Part shown: positions 46,501 to 57,624 of the stretch, piece by piece
Numbering within the stretch: position 1 is the stretch's first letter
How the letters are laid out: each line of letters begins with the position of its first letter
NCBI RefSeq assembly: GCF_003473485.1
Contig: NC_053044.1
Span: 2,492,501 to 2,556,500, forward strand
DNA from: Medicago truncatula
Taxonomy: Eukaryota; Streptophyta; Magnoliopsida; Fabales; Fabaceae
Reading direction: 5' to 3'
Length of the DNA: 64,000 nucleotides
The notes under the pieces: generated by a model
Told to the model about the DNA's origin: nothing
Databases searched by the model: none
Seen by the model: only the letters and a program-made list of their open reading frames with translations
Position numbers and translations under genes: made by a program

Positions 46501-46702
46501 AAAAGGCTCTTAAAATCTCTACAAATTACTGCATGCAGTTGCACCAATATATTATGCTGACCTAGCTGCTGCTCAGATAGCACAATTTATAAAATATGAT
46601 GAGTCAGAGAATCTTTCCAGCCACAATGAATTCATATCTCAAATACCTACTGAGTTACCACGTCTTCATGAACGAGTTGCAGATTCTATGTTCTTCTGTT
46701 AA
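40530..46702 (+). CDS. AGO4-like: Argonaute, AGO4/6/9 clade, 22 coding exons
   Basis: Exons: 40530-40694, 40808-41010, 41107-41304, 41435-41571, 41935-42032, 42118-42209, 42459-42624, 42702-42818, 42909-43016, 43117-43179, 43277-43390, 43467-43647, 43754-43866, 44242-44379, 44467-44597, 44744-44806, 44879-44942, 45024-45138, 45218-45291, 45933-46027, 46148-46179, 46539-46702. All junctions are GT-AG and keep phase, giving an uninterrupted 876 residues. Order: short N terminus ([11 protein letters not shown]), ArgoN, linker, PAZ about 230-345 ([14 protein letters not shown]), Mid, PIWI about 520-835, end MFFC. Slicer tetrad visible: D615 (GMDVSHGS), E656 (KVEIVQ), D697 (RDGVSESQ) and His in PTHYHVL (787-789). 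This clade binds mainly 24-nt siRNAs and directs DNA methylation at repeats. Length is nearer AGO6, motifs nearer AGO4; paralogue not settled. Intron 6 holds a MITE scrap and intron 19 a SINE. Confidence 0.95.
42245..42345. mobile_element. MITE fragment in Argonaute intron 6
   Basis: GTTTGGATAAACAACTTAAT and ATAAGTGCTTATCATA match the left half of the legume MITE family present complete at about 49790-50041. Only one end is seen, so it is truncated. Confidence 0.6.
45589..45728 (+). mobile_element. tRNA-derived SINE in Argonaute intron 19
   Basis: The head has box-A GTGAGCTTAGCTCAGTTGGT and box-B GGTTTGAACCCC. The body ends ACTAGGCTACTTGACC and is followed by an A-run. Flanked by 12-bp target duplications AATATCAAGATT (45577-45588) and AATATTAAGATT (45729-45740), one mismatch. 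It lies in the sense direction of the Argonaute gene and away from splice sites. Longer copy of the family at 19219. Confidence 0.88.
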
Positions 46703-47443
46703 TGATTCTCTTTCATTCAAACTCATGAGTTGAATGTCAAATGTATGTTTATTTTATCATTGTATATCGTTGTTGTCAATGTTATTAAATATAGTACGAT
46801 CAAATAAAAGTTTGACTTATATTGTTGATATTGTAGTGAAATTGTTCATATTATAATATCATTACAACTTACTACTTTTTGCATGAAGAATCATTGACAT
46901 AAAACAACTTGTAATTCTTCACTAGTGGCATACACGTCGAGAGATGTCGACCAACACATGAGGTCGACAGACATTCATGTGTAAATCAAATTATTAGAGA
47001 AGAGAGAAGGACAGAAAGGAGGGAGAGGGTTGAATAGAGTCCCGGCTGTGTTTCAACAATCACATTTCAACGGCTAACGTGCGAGAATGGAAGGGGCAAT
47101 GCGCGGAAACAGAAAGTAAGGAAAAATGTAACTTGCCGAGGAGGTTGTTACTAGGTATATTCACTTTTATCCATGAACATTATCCACTTTAACGACTCAA
47201 TATCTATTTCACAACCCATGATTGAAAAGTTTATACAATGAATGGTAACACTACAATGTTCCCCAGAAAACTTTTACCACTGAGGTTCTATACTTAAACT
47301 GATCTAATATTCATAAGAACAAATAAGCCATTGAATGTGAATGCATTAAATAGCTAGGTAGGTAGTTTTCAACTCACACTAAACTAATAGAACCATATCC
47401 CAAGATGTTCATATCTACAAACCTCTACATATAGGTACATATT
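46703..47443. other. Convergent intergenic region between Argonaute and bZIP
   Basis: 741 bp holding both 3' ends. AT-rich near 46740-46870, with a GC-richer patch at 46930-47120 that carries no recognised gene. Confidence 0.5.
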
Positions 47444-49462
47444 TCAAAATGAAGCTGATGATACGCGACGAAGCTGGCATTTAGGTTCCGGCGGCGGAGC
47501 ATTAGCTAGCATATTCTCAAGCTCCTGCAAGTTGAGTAAGTAAAACAAATTAATAAAGAACAAGTAAAATAACATGCATCATAAACCATAAAGATACATT
47601 CATTCCAAAAATTTGATTTTGTAACATTGACACCATCCAAATGCATTATGCAACATGCCTCTTCAAAAAAAAACTATGCAACAAGATTAATAAACAAAGG
47701 TTTTGAAGCTGAATACACAACTGTATATTGTATTTATTAACACATAAGGTTGATTGTACAATATATACAAGGAGAATAGAATCAACAAAACAACAGTTTA
47801 GATATTGAAATCAGTAAATTGGTAAATGATAATCCTATCCTATTAAGTGTTGACAGAGACACGGGCACGACATTGACACAGACACTGGTGATAATTTCAG
47901 AAAACAGAAGTGATTAAATATAATCAAATGTGTCGATATCATATCATTGTCGGACTCCAAACACGCCTTGAATTTGAAGTGTGAGAAATACATATGAAGG
48001 ATTAAAAGGAAATAATAACAACCAGTTACAGTCAATAAGTAGAACCTTCATGATCTTTTTACTTATTATTTCCAACCAATACATGAAGTAGCAAAATAAT
48101 TCTAGGAATACAGTTGAATTTGCATAACTACAGTCATGAAAGTACTAACTGTGTAAGAAATAAAATATTCTTATTGCAACTATGAATTGTAAGCTAAAAA
48201 GTGCGCACAAGACAGTAAAGGGTCACATATTTTATGGCCAATGAAAATTCTAAATTCTAAGCAGTAACTGATAATATAGGACCAACATCAAAGTGCACAA
48301 TTTCCCAAACACCATAAGAATTAAGAATGTAAATAAATAGATTAATGTCCGTACAGAAACTTAAATGAGATATTACTTAATATCAAGAAACTAAGGTATT
48401 CAGAAAATTGAATCAACAAAAACATTTTCATGGATCCAAACTATAACTTTTAAGCAAAATCCAACCTTCTCTTTCCTCAGCTTATCATTTTCCTCTTCCA
48501 GTCGCGAGACTTTGATCTCCAACTCAGTTGTGTATGCCTAATTACAGTTAAAATCCATGGTAAAAGTTGTTTACTTGGGAGAAATCGGTAATAAAAAATT
48601 AGATCTTCAATAACATGGCATTCAAAAGAGAAAGAAAAAAAATCACCTGTTTCCTTGCTCTTGAGCGCGCAGCAGATTCCCGATTCTTAATCATCCTCTT
48701 CTGCTTCCTCTCAACAGTCCTCTCAATCATGTCCTCCGGTCCCCGTTTTCTCGCAGATTTCTGTGTATCAGATAAGTTTCCTATTACTGGTGAAGCCAAT
48801 GCCACCTGACCATCTGTATATGGAACACTGTCCGACGGAGCACCGGCTGCCATGTGCAATGACTGCGCTATGATCTGGCTCGGAACATAAGTCGCCATCA
48901 CACTTTGTTGTGGATGCTGATAGTGTGGTTGTGCATACTGTATCCACGGACCATGTGGAGAAAACTGTGGCAACGCTACATTCGATTCAACAACACTGAC
49001 TTTAGGAGTAGGACCATTAGTATTTTTTCTATTTGAAGATGCAGCTGAAACAACGCCTGCTTTCACCAAAAAATCCTCTAATGTCATCTCACCCAAAGTA
49101 GATTGTATCTCTTGAGACTTCACCTCCTCATGATCGTTGCTTTGTTGGATATCTCTCCAAACTTCATCAACTGTCTTCTTGCTTAACGGACCGGTTAACG
49201 ACAGATTAGGTTGACGTTGAAAAACAACTTCTCCGGCTTGAGCTGTGTTCTCGTTTTCCATGCGAATTGATTGGTTTGCCTCAACAGTCCATACATTTTT
49301 CAGAAGCTCGTCAAGGTTCATACTACTTAGTGGCTTTCCTAAGTCACCTAAGTGATTCTGAACTTCATCAAGGGTAAGATTGTACATTGAATTTTGCCGT
49401 GCCAGAGGCTGGAACTGCGAATGGTTTTCATTATTACTTTCATCAACAACTTGAGACCCCAT
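47444..49462 (-). CDS. AREB3-like: Group A bZIP factor, AREB3/DPBF3 (ABI5-like 2) type
   Basis: Three coding exons on the minus strand: 48647-49462, 48466-48537, 47444-47524, giving 322 residues. Start at MGSQVVDESN; the upstream in-frame codon TTG is not used. Conserved ABF/AREB blocks: C1 with the kinase site ARQNSMYNLTLDEVQ (near 28), C2 (TVDEVWRDIQQ), C3 (TLGEMTLEDFLVKAG). Then the basic region KQKRMIKNRESAARSRARKQ and a leucine zipper (AYTTELEIKVSRLEEENDKL) encoded across the first intron. The C terminus CQLRRVSSASF is the AREB3-type variant of the C4 block. Such factors bind ABRE/G-box (ACGTG) sites in the nucleus and are activated by SnRK2 phosphorylation in ABA signalling. Convergent with the Argonaute gene. 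Confidence 0.93.
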
Positions 49463-49583
49463 AGTTTCGATGTTAGGCAAGCAATCACTAAAGAACTCAC
49501 TCCATATTTCATAGCCTTTTGCCGATAAAAGACTTAAAGCAACATATCCAAATCTTTAATCATATGACCCTTACAATCAGAAG
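49463..49583 (-). promoter_or_regulatory. 5'UTR exon of the bZIP gene with upstream ORFs
   Basis: Acceptor TTTTTTTCAG ends at 49584. The leader holds at least three upstream ATGs. One at 49563 gives a 9-codon ORF (MIKDLDMLL). One at 49512 runs out of frame past the main ATG at 49462. One at 49505 gives Met-Glu-stop. Upstream ORFs usually lower translation of the main ORF. Splice boundary inferred from consensus. Confidence 0.55.
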
Positions 49584-49789
49584 CTGAAAAAAATAAAATA
49601 TGAAATTAGCATTTTTTTGCCAATCAACAAGTTCATGATATTCCAAGTAACCTATAAATCTTGCAGGAATTCTAATAAATGAAAAGCAAAGAGGAAACTG
49701 AACTGTCAAATCAAATCTTCTATGCTCATTATCTCTCACTCTCAATCACAATCTCACAATTAAAGCAAAATAAAACATAAAAACTGGGC

Positions 49790-50041
49790 CCTGTTTGGAT
49801 ATAGGGGTTAACGAAGGGCTTATAGCATAAAGGCTTATCATATTATTACTTATGTATAACAAAAGATAAAATATAGTCACACAGTTTTGACATAAGCAAT
49901 AAGATATTTTCATAAGCTATCTTAGGTTTTGGAAATAAGTTGAAAACAGCTCATGGACAATTCATAAGTTTTCATAAGCTCTCTTAAACAATGTGCTTAT
50001 ACCAGTAAAATATCAAATAAGCAAATCGAAATAGACCCCAA
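49790..50041. mobile_element. Legume MITE, complete copy in the bZIP leader intron
   Basis: Ends TGGGCCCTGTTTGGATA and, on the other side, the complement of AAATAGACCCCAA. The inner part is a string of GCTTAT/ATAAGC motifs (AAGGCTTATCATATTA, TTTTCATAAGCT twice). A fragment of the same family lies in Argonaute intron 6. Target duplication not clear. Confidence 0.7.
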
Positions 50042-50155
50042 TTCGCAATTGGCAACACTTATCTCTTATAGGGAGGTTTGTTTTTTTGTGTTAATTTTAA
50101 AATGGGTCATGTGATCTATGTAGCCAGCCCTATGCATTAATGACAGAACCTCGTC

Positions 50156-50339
50156 ATTAATGTTGGGAACTTAAAGTGCGCTCTTCTCAATGTCTCAAGT
50201 TCGACTCCCTCGGTGCCAATTTTGATGGGCTAGTTCATGCAGAGCAAACTATCGCATTAAATAGAGCCCTCGCAAGTGGCCGGTCGGATTGGACTCATCG
50301 GATTAGTTGGTGGGACCGGATACTCAGTTTTCTAAAAAA
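50156..50339 (+). mobile_element. SINE, family 2, complete copy
   Basis: 184 bp ending TTTTCTAAAAAAA. Flanked by a 17-bp target duplication AATGACAGAACCTCGTC (50139-50155) and AATGACAGAACCTTGTC (50340-50356), one mismatch. Box-B-like AGTTCGACTCCCTC and GGTGCCAATTTTGATGGGCT match the minus-strand copies at 33953 and 38985. Confidence 0.88.
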
Positions 50340-51845
50340 AATGACAGAACCTTGTCTATGTTTGGTTTGGTAGAGAAAGACCATGAAGAAAGAACTTAAA
50401 TGGTTTTGTGACATAACAAAATGACATCATTTGTGCCATGTGACACTTCCACCTAAAGAGAAAGAGTGTTTTGTACTTTTGTTTTTGTTGGTATGGTTGT
50501 ATTGTTCATTTTTGGTTGAGAGACAAAACAAAAAATGAAGGACAGAGAAACTGACTCCATAGGTATTCGGGGCCAGAGCAGTAATGCTCATTGATCATAA
50601 TAAATTGAAATGTAAGTTTAAAATAAAAAAATAAAAAATAAAAAAAAAGGAAAGGAAAGTGAGAGAACCTATAGTTTAACTGCAAGGTAAATTTCATTTT
50701 AAGTAGTGTCTTAAGATCATTGTTTAAAGAACACACGAAAAGAAATTGTCTTAAAAACACAAGTCAAACACTAAAAGTCATAACTATACAAATTTCAATA
50801 TAAAAGTTATTACTTTCGGATATTTAAACTTTAAACAATGCTTTAAGAGCATTCATTAGTATTTTCCTCTTTTTAAAGGAGACACCCGTATGATATTAAA
50901 GTAAACCTTGTTTTATAGCAAGAGATTAAACTCAAGTGATTAATATATTCGATCAAAAGTACTCAAATTTAAAACAATCTTTGATGAGACTTTACTACCT
51001 ACGCTTGAACTCCAGACCTCGGGCCCCTTCCCCCAAAATTGAGACCACAAAAATTTTAACTTTTTTACCCTTGTAAAATAATTAATAAAGTAAAAAGACA
51101 AACCAGAGAAGGTAATAAAATCAGGTTCAACCTTCTTCAAAAAAACAAAAAAAAAAAAAAACGAGCTTCAAAACTGAATCTTGAAGGATGAAACAGAGAA
51201 CAAATCAGACAGGAAAATGAAACAAAACAAACATGTCAGACAAAAAATTGATTCAATCAAGCTGGTAAAATATTTATGAAATTAAAAATCATCATGTTTC
51301 TCATAGAGAAATTAACAAAATTCTTCCATTTCTCTGCATATACATACAAAAGCAAAATTCAGAAAACTGATCCCTTGCATGCAGGCTCAGAGACACTCAC
51401 AAATCTCAACTGAATTCCAATTGTGAAATCCTAAACCCTACATTCAAAAACCACAAAAGACCCTTTGAAATTTCTACACCAAAACCCCTTTGATTTGAAC
51501 AAGGGAAAAAAATATAACAAAGCAATCCCAGAATTAAAAAAAAAAACAAATTTTTAGAAAAGTTGATGAAAAAAGAAAGAAGACCCATTTGAAATATTCA
51601 TGCAACCAATTTTGTGACATTGTTGAAACACAAGAAAACATCATCATAACAAAAGGGTGAGTGAGATCAAACATACCAACCCAACACAAAACCTGCATTT
51701 GTTTCACCAATGTAGTTTCTCAAAGTTCAATTTTTTATAACCATATGTAATACCCAAAAGAGCAAAAGAGTGTGTTTTAAGACAAAATATTTATTGGAAA
51801 AAAATTATCAAGAAAATAAATAGAATGATGAAAATTGAAAAGTAC

Positions 51846-52045
51846 CTTATGAGTGTGAGACACCGATCTGAGAAAGTGAATGAATGAACAAAGCAATGTG
51901 AGTAAGGAACAAGATCAACAGTGTGAGAAAAACTAAGTTGATAAACAAACAACCTTCACAACTGTGTCTGTTGTTTGTGCATGTAAAATGTATGCGAGTG
52001 AAGAGAGAGAAAGAGAAAGGGGTGAGATGAAGAGAGATATATAGA
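51846..52045 (-). promoter_or_regulatory. bZIP first leader exon and TATA element
   Basis: On the minus strand a TATATAT (52043-52037) lies in CTCTCTATATATCTCTCT, followed by a pyrimidine-rich start region and a leader ending CATAAG|GTACTT. This gives a start site near 52005-52015. Position inferred from TATA distance. Confidence 0.5.
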
Positions 52046-52443
52046 GAGAGAAGATGAATCAATGACATACTCACTTGTTGTTTTTTATCATGTAAAATGC
52101 TAACGAATGTTTTTTTTTTTTTTTTTCTTTTGAAGGAAAATGCTAACGAGTATTCTACAACAAAAAGTAATAATTTATTGATAAAAAGTTGCATAATTAT
52201 TATGTTTTAAACTTATCTTTTTAAGATATGATTTCTTATAATGAATTCCTTTAATAATGTATTTAAGATATTTGTTGGCATAACCTTTTTATTATAACTT
52301 TTTTGGAATAAATTAGGAAAAGAAATATTATCAATCGTGAGATGGTAGGTGATCTTCGCATTCTCCATTTGGATAAATGAACATCAGATCGACGGTTAAT
52401 AGTAAATGATTTCAATATATCTTTTGGATTTTATAAAATTCTT

Positions 52444-52476
52444 ACACGTGGACGTTCAACAATCTTCACACGTCAC
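52444..52476 (-). promoter_or_regulatory. G-box/ABRE pair upstream of the bZIP gene
   Basis: ACACGTGG at 52444-52451 contains the palindromic G-box CACGTG and the ABRE core ACGTGG. ACACGTCAC at 52468-52476 is a second ACGT-core site. They lie about 430-460 bases upstream of the predicted start. ACGT elements in pairs are typical ABA-responsive units and the binding target of this same protein family. Confidence 0.6.
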
Positions 52477-52504
52477 AGTCAAGCAGTTTGGTAAATAAAC
52501 ACTG

Positions 52505-53040
52505 TTCATATGAGATCAAATGGATAATAATGAATAGATCTGAATTATTTGATTAAGTTTGCTTAATAGTTAAGATTTTCTCTTCAAAAAGTAAGTTGAC
52601 GGACTCTCGAGATAACTATGAGATCCAAAGCTAACAATAAATGAGTCTCAATCTATTTGATCGAATTTGTTTAAGCCAGTTGGCAGAATCACAAAAAAAC
52701 CATGAGATCAAACGACTAACAATAAATGGATTTCAATCTATTTGATTGAATTTGCTTAAAAGTAAAGATTTTCTTTGCATAAAGTTAATTGGTAGACTTG
52801 TTGAATAACCATGAGATTGAAAGACTAATAACAAATGAATCTCAATTTATTTGATCTTTCATCATAGTTGAGATTTTCTCTACAAAAATCCAGTTGGCAT
52901 ACTCATAGAATAACCATGAGATTGAATGGTTAATGACAAATGAATCTCAATCTATTTGATCATTCTTAATAGTTACAATTTTCTCGGCAGAAATTTAATT
53001 TCGTGACTCATAGAATAACCATGAGATCAGACGTTGTTCA
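52505..53040. repeat. About 107-bp tandem repeats, roughly five units
   Basis: ATGAGAT(C/T) starts units at about 52509, 52618, 52702, 52811, 52916 and 53021; spacing is 105-109 except one shortened unit of 84. Each unit carries AATGAATCTCAATCTATTTG and AGATTTTCTC-like phrases. Units are diverged (old array). It sits about 0.5-1 kb upstream of the bZIP start. Confidence 0.8.
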
Positions 53041-54544
53041 TATAATAACCATGAGCTCCCTCACCTCTATATGTGATTATGATGTGCATAGAAATGTTAT
53101 ATATATGACTTTATACACGCATATAATTTTTTTTGTTCCAATATATATAATTTTATTCATTGTTAATATGCTCTTAAACTTAGTACCATTGGATGTGCCA
53201 GATATATTACTTTTTTGCACTTTAAACCTCCTCATTTCATTTGTTCGCACCATCTACCCAAAGAGCGAAACCACTTTCACCTCAGTCATTCACACATTTC
53301 AACTTCTCTCAAACTTTAAAAAACCTCTTCAACCAATACTCTCTCTCTCTTCATCCACCACCACACACCGCCACTGCACCACCCAACCCTTCCTTCTTCT
53401 CTCTCGCAAGCCCACCATTTACAACCTTCATTTTCGAGTTGTTTATCTATGGCAAGAACAAGTTTCTCTCTTTTATACTCTTGGTTGTGACACAAACCAC
53501 CACTGCCTCCACCCTATTCTGCCCTCTTCCGCGTCTCTAACAACATTGAAACTACCACTAGGGTAATCAATAAAAAATCTATTGTTTAGGGTTCTAAAAT
53601 TTGGGATTTTTTATATAACTTCAATTACGATAAATTGGTTAATTGAGTATGCAACTGAGGTCCTATTAATAAGTTTGTGTTGTGAAATTGATTACTGTTG
53701 TAATAAATTGACAAATATGTTGATTTTTTTTTTTTGGATATTCATGGGTTGTTTTATGTATTTAAAATTCAATGGTTGTTTTGTTGTGTAACATGAAAAT
53801 GTATGTTTGGATTTCTATACAAGTGCAACTTGAAGGTTAGAGTTGTGTGGATTCATTTGTTTTTCAAGTCTATAATTCTAATATCTATGTGTGTTATTTA
53901 GAATTTGATTGAACATGACAAATGTCTCTCATGTCGTATAATAACACAACTACAAATTTGTTCCTCATAGCACACAATTTAGCAATCAAGTACTGGATTT
54001 TATTTATTTATGTACATATATTTGCAGGTGCATTCACTTTTATTTTTATGGTGCTAAATTGTATGCTTATGTTGAGTCTCGCTGGATGTTTCGTTGTGTA
54101 ATATGGAGGTTTTATGTCTTGAGCTTAATGTTACTTGAATTGAATAATTGGTAATTGATAACTTTGTCTTTCAATCTTGCATACACAAATGGTTGTGAAG
54201 TCAGAACTATAATTCTTTTGCATATATCACTTACTTATTTTTTTTTTTAATATAAAATTTTAACAAAACTAATCCAATGACATATTTGTTGTTCCTTTGT
54301 ATAATAAATTGAAGAAATTATCCATAAGTGATAATAATTTGTTGGTTTAAAATCATGTTATTGTTGTTTCTTGAAGTTATTTACCTAATTTGAATCTCAA
54401 AGTTTGTTGTTATACATTGATCAGTTACTTATTTATTTAAGTTAAATTTTAAAGTGTGTTGTTGTTTTGGCTGTTTTACGAGTTATTGAGAATTTTTTGA
54501 AGAGAAAATTATCATCGCTTTAATAAGGATCTAGTTCTCAACAA
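53041..54544. other. Intergenic, pyrimidine-rich segment, no gene recognised
   Basis: Open frames at 53003-53566 and 53241-53540 derive from a CT-rich stretch (CTCTCTCTCTTCATCCACCA) and match no family I know. The CT-rich leader-like part followed by ATGGCAAGAACAAG could be a decayed 5' end of the hAT element downstream. Confidence 0.4.
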
Positions 54545-55316
54545 CATGTGTCCATATATTTTCAAGAGTTACCATCGGATCCTAGAAAGCGGCCTAATAT
54601 TTCAACATATCATCCTGAAAAGCGGCCTAATTTTGTTTATGTTGTTATCTTTTTAGACCTAATTTTGAAAAGCAATCTGGTGGTGATACATTTATAACAA
54701 AGGAAATCACAAGTTGGAATAAAAAAGTCACACTCTCATCACATGTTGGAGGAGTCCCTAATTCTACTCACAGTATTGCTAGGAAGAAATGTGGAGATTT
54801 GATGAAACAAAATCAACAGATTGAAGTTTTGATGTCCTAGCATTCTGAAACAACTCGTAACTGTATCGAAGGCGGTTGACGGTCTCACATGATTTCCTTC
54901 GACCTCTATTAAAGCAATGATTGTCTTTTCGTGGTCTTGATGAATCAATAGAATCTTCTAATCAAAGAAATTTTCTTGAAATGCTTAGATGGTTTGCTAA
55001 AAGAAAAAAAAAAGTGAAACGAGTTGTATTAGAAAATGCTTCTGAAAATGATAAATTGACTTCTCCATCTATTGAAAAAGAAATTGTTGATGTCGTCGCT
55101 GAGGAAACCACTAAAGCTATTGTTAACGACCTTGTAGATCAATTGTTTGCTATTCTTATTGATGAATCAACAGACATATCTGATAAGGAGCAAATGGTTG
55201 TTATTTTGCGCTATGTTAACAAATATGGAAGTATTGTTAAGCAATTTTTTAGCATTGTTCATGTTACAACAATAATAATAGAGTTTAATACTAAATCTGG
55301 TTGCTTTCCAAGATAA
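54545..55316 (+). pseudogene. hAT-type transposase (TTF zinc finger/DUF4371) pseudogene
   Basis: Pieces in different frames: 54566-54640 (LPSDPRKRPNISTYHP), 54658-54840 (SSHVGGVPNSTHSIARKKCG, then a stop) and 54921-55316 (FRGLDESIESSNQRNFLEML, AILIDESTDISDKEQMVVIL). These match the N-terminal half of plant hAT transposase-like proteins, with the DES(T/S)D motif. Stops and frameshifts disable it and the C-terminal dimerisation region is absent. Confidence 0.85.
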
Positions 55317-55334
55317 AACTATATATATAAAATT

Positions 55335-55515
55335 GTTTTCTATTCATTTTATTTAGTATATATAAAAGCAGCCGCATTTTGCTTATGTTGTTAATACTAA
55401 ATATAAACAAAACGCGACCACTTGTAACAACATAAACAATTTAGTATATGGTTCCAACTAAAAGTGGTCGCATTTTGATTTGCGTTATTGTTAATACTAA
55501 ATAAAATGAATATGT
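55335..55515. repeat. Small inverted-repeat element
   Basis: ATTCATTTTATTTAGTAT (about 55343) is repeated inverted at about 55493-55510. Inside, GCGACCACTTGTAAC and AAAGTGGTCGCATTTTG form a second inverted pair, and GTTAATACTAAAT occurs twice. A nested palindromic structure of about 180 bases. Confidence 0.65.
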
Positions 55516-56640
55516 ATATTTGTATAAAAAAATAAAAATATATTTTACTAAAAGACATGTTTGGGTATGGGGAATATAAACATTCCTACCCCAGCTTTGA
55601 ACATTAGTGAAAACCAAAATCTGCACTTATCAAAACAGGGTTTTCGCGTCAAAGTCAGGGCAGGATTGGTGAGTTCGGATGGTTTATGATTATGTTGTCT
55701 TGCCTTGGTGAGATAAAAAAAAATTATTATTTTTTATTAAAAGAAGGAGTATAGTATGATAAAACTAAAAAGGTAGAAAAGAAATTCAATGAAAGAGTAT
55801 AATATCCTTAATATATGAGGTCTTGTGTTACAATATAAAAACAGAAAGAAGGAAAATGAATACATATAATCTAAAAATATTCAAACTGTAGAACATATAC
55901 AAAACTAAATATGAGATGTTCGATGTCATTTTTTACAAAATAAAAATGGAACAAAAAAATGAATGAATATAAAAATAAGTGTAGAAAGGATTTTGTGATG
56001 ACATAACAAAATACCTAAAAAAGATATATCTTTTGTTGTTTACTACAAACCAAAATGGAAGGAATGAGACACAGAGGATAAATTTTCCCGTGCATCGATC
56101 TAGGTCAAATTGTATTTCTTTTTTCAATCTACATCATTATTTCTATTCTTATTTTTTTTTTTTTAAATCTTTACTTTTTTGCAAAATTGGAGAAGGTTGC
56201 ATCACGGGAACATATTGACATTTTAACTATGTTGACACTTAAAAAATTCCACCATAAGAAGAGATCGATCATGATCCTTTAGATGCCCGGTCGGTGTTGT
56301 ACTTAACCTGGCAGTGAGGTGGCATAATCATTTTGACTTGTTCAATTTAAGGAGGAGGAGGCATAACATAAAGTGTCATAAAGCTTAAGAATAACAACTT
56401 ACTTGATAGAATAAAACATGTGACCTTTGGAACAATCTTATGTTTGAGTAACAAAGACTTTTGACAAAAATTAGATCATGGGATAAATTGAGAAAAATAT
56501 CTTTAATCTGGCATTTCCAAAAAAAAAAACCACAAAATATTCACAATAACTGCAATAATATGATCAAGTAATTGAGGGATCCAGCAAAAAAAAAGAAGAA
56601 GAAAAAAAAATTAAGGGATCTAGCTGTTGTTGCAAGTGCA
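55516..56640. other. AT-rich intergenic, no gene recognised
   Basis: No coding frame with supporting features. Small frames at 55933-56127 and 56033-56218 overlap on opposite strands and are AT-driven. Confidence 0.45.
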
Positions 56641-56872
56641 AATAATGTGTAGAAGGTGGAGAGATCAAGAGGTATGCTTGGCAAAGAAGCTAGACAATTT
56701 CAATTCTTCATAATGAAGGGGCATTTTATAAACATGTGAATAACAGTTTCATAGTCTCTTCCAGAAAAGATACACCGTGAAATAATAGTGGAGCCTCTTT
56801 TAATCAGATTATATTCAATGGCAATAACATTATGGATGAGCCTCCAAATAATTAAAGATAAAGTAATGTGTC
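56640..56872 (-). pseudogene. LINE zf-RVT fragment
   Basis: The minus-strand frame reads LIIWRLIHNVIAIEYNLIKR, then HMFIKCPFIMKN and a stop. It is the zf-RVT zinc-binding region of a LINE; the second Cys of the first CxxC is Ser. It carries no RT or endonuclease, so it is a scrap. Confidence 0.75.
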
Positions 56873-57620
56873 AAATGAGCCTTAATTTACCTATACAAAT
56901 CATGGCATTTATTAGCTTATTTTGCAAGAAACCTCATAAAAAACCTCCAAATCTAGTAAATAATATAGAACCAAATTTGTTTAGTTTCATTTTACTTTTA
57001 CTATATTTCCAAGCAAAAGAATGAGAGATGCAAGCAATGATCCTACAAGAGGTATATCAGGCTCTTCGCCCACCGAACCATGCTATTTGCCTAACAAAGC
57101 AATTCAAAAGCCAAAAACCTAAAACAGTGTAAAATCACCCAGCGAGAGATATGGTTCGTTTGGTGAGATATGATGGTTTAAAGTCTCGATTGGTTGAGCT
57201 AGCAGCTCACACAACAAAGAATATATCTCGACTGACAAGTAATGGCGGTTTAAAACTCCACTTGATGTCGTGGCAGAACCCCACTGGACAAGAAACGACT
57301 ATTTTCCTGCTGAAGGACCTTTTCCAAAAAACTATAAATAGAGGCTTGCAACCTCATTTTCATTCATTCTTTGTTGTAGCGAGTTTTAGAGAATGTAGAA
57401 ATCAGGTGGGAACATTGAAGACTTTTAAATCATGTTGGTTGATGCAACATCTCTTCATCCTCTCTTGTGTCATGTATGTCATACATTATGACTATGTGTA
57501 GCTAATTTCTCTGTGTTGAGATTGAGTTTAATTGTATAGGAATCTAATTAAATACTTGGTCTAGGTGGTTATATATAAATCATATTTTGTTGCATCAATA
57601 TCTCTATTTCTACACTTAAT
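56873..57620 (+). other. Possible LTR relic with TATA element
   Basis: A GC-richer stretch at 57130-57340 leads to CTATAAATAGAGGCTTGCAA (TATA element near 57340), a layout like the promoter part of a gypsy LTR. I could not find TG...CA ends, a partner LTR or coding sequence. The open frame at 57151-57501 shows no known domain. Confidence 0.35.
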
Positions 57621-57624
57621 ATTT

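Larger units (their letters stand above)
49584..51845 (-). other. Predicted 5'UTR intron of the bZIP gene
   Basis: 2.26-kb intron between donor CATAAG|GTACTT (51845) and acceptor at 49584, inferred from consensus sites. It hosts a MITE (49790-50041) and a SINE (50156-50339). No coding region supported. Confidence 0.5.

Noticed and set aside
53003..53566. 187-codon ORF as a protein gene
   Set aside because: Comes from tandem repeats and a CT-rich stretch; no family features, and the overlapping frame is equally open.
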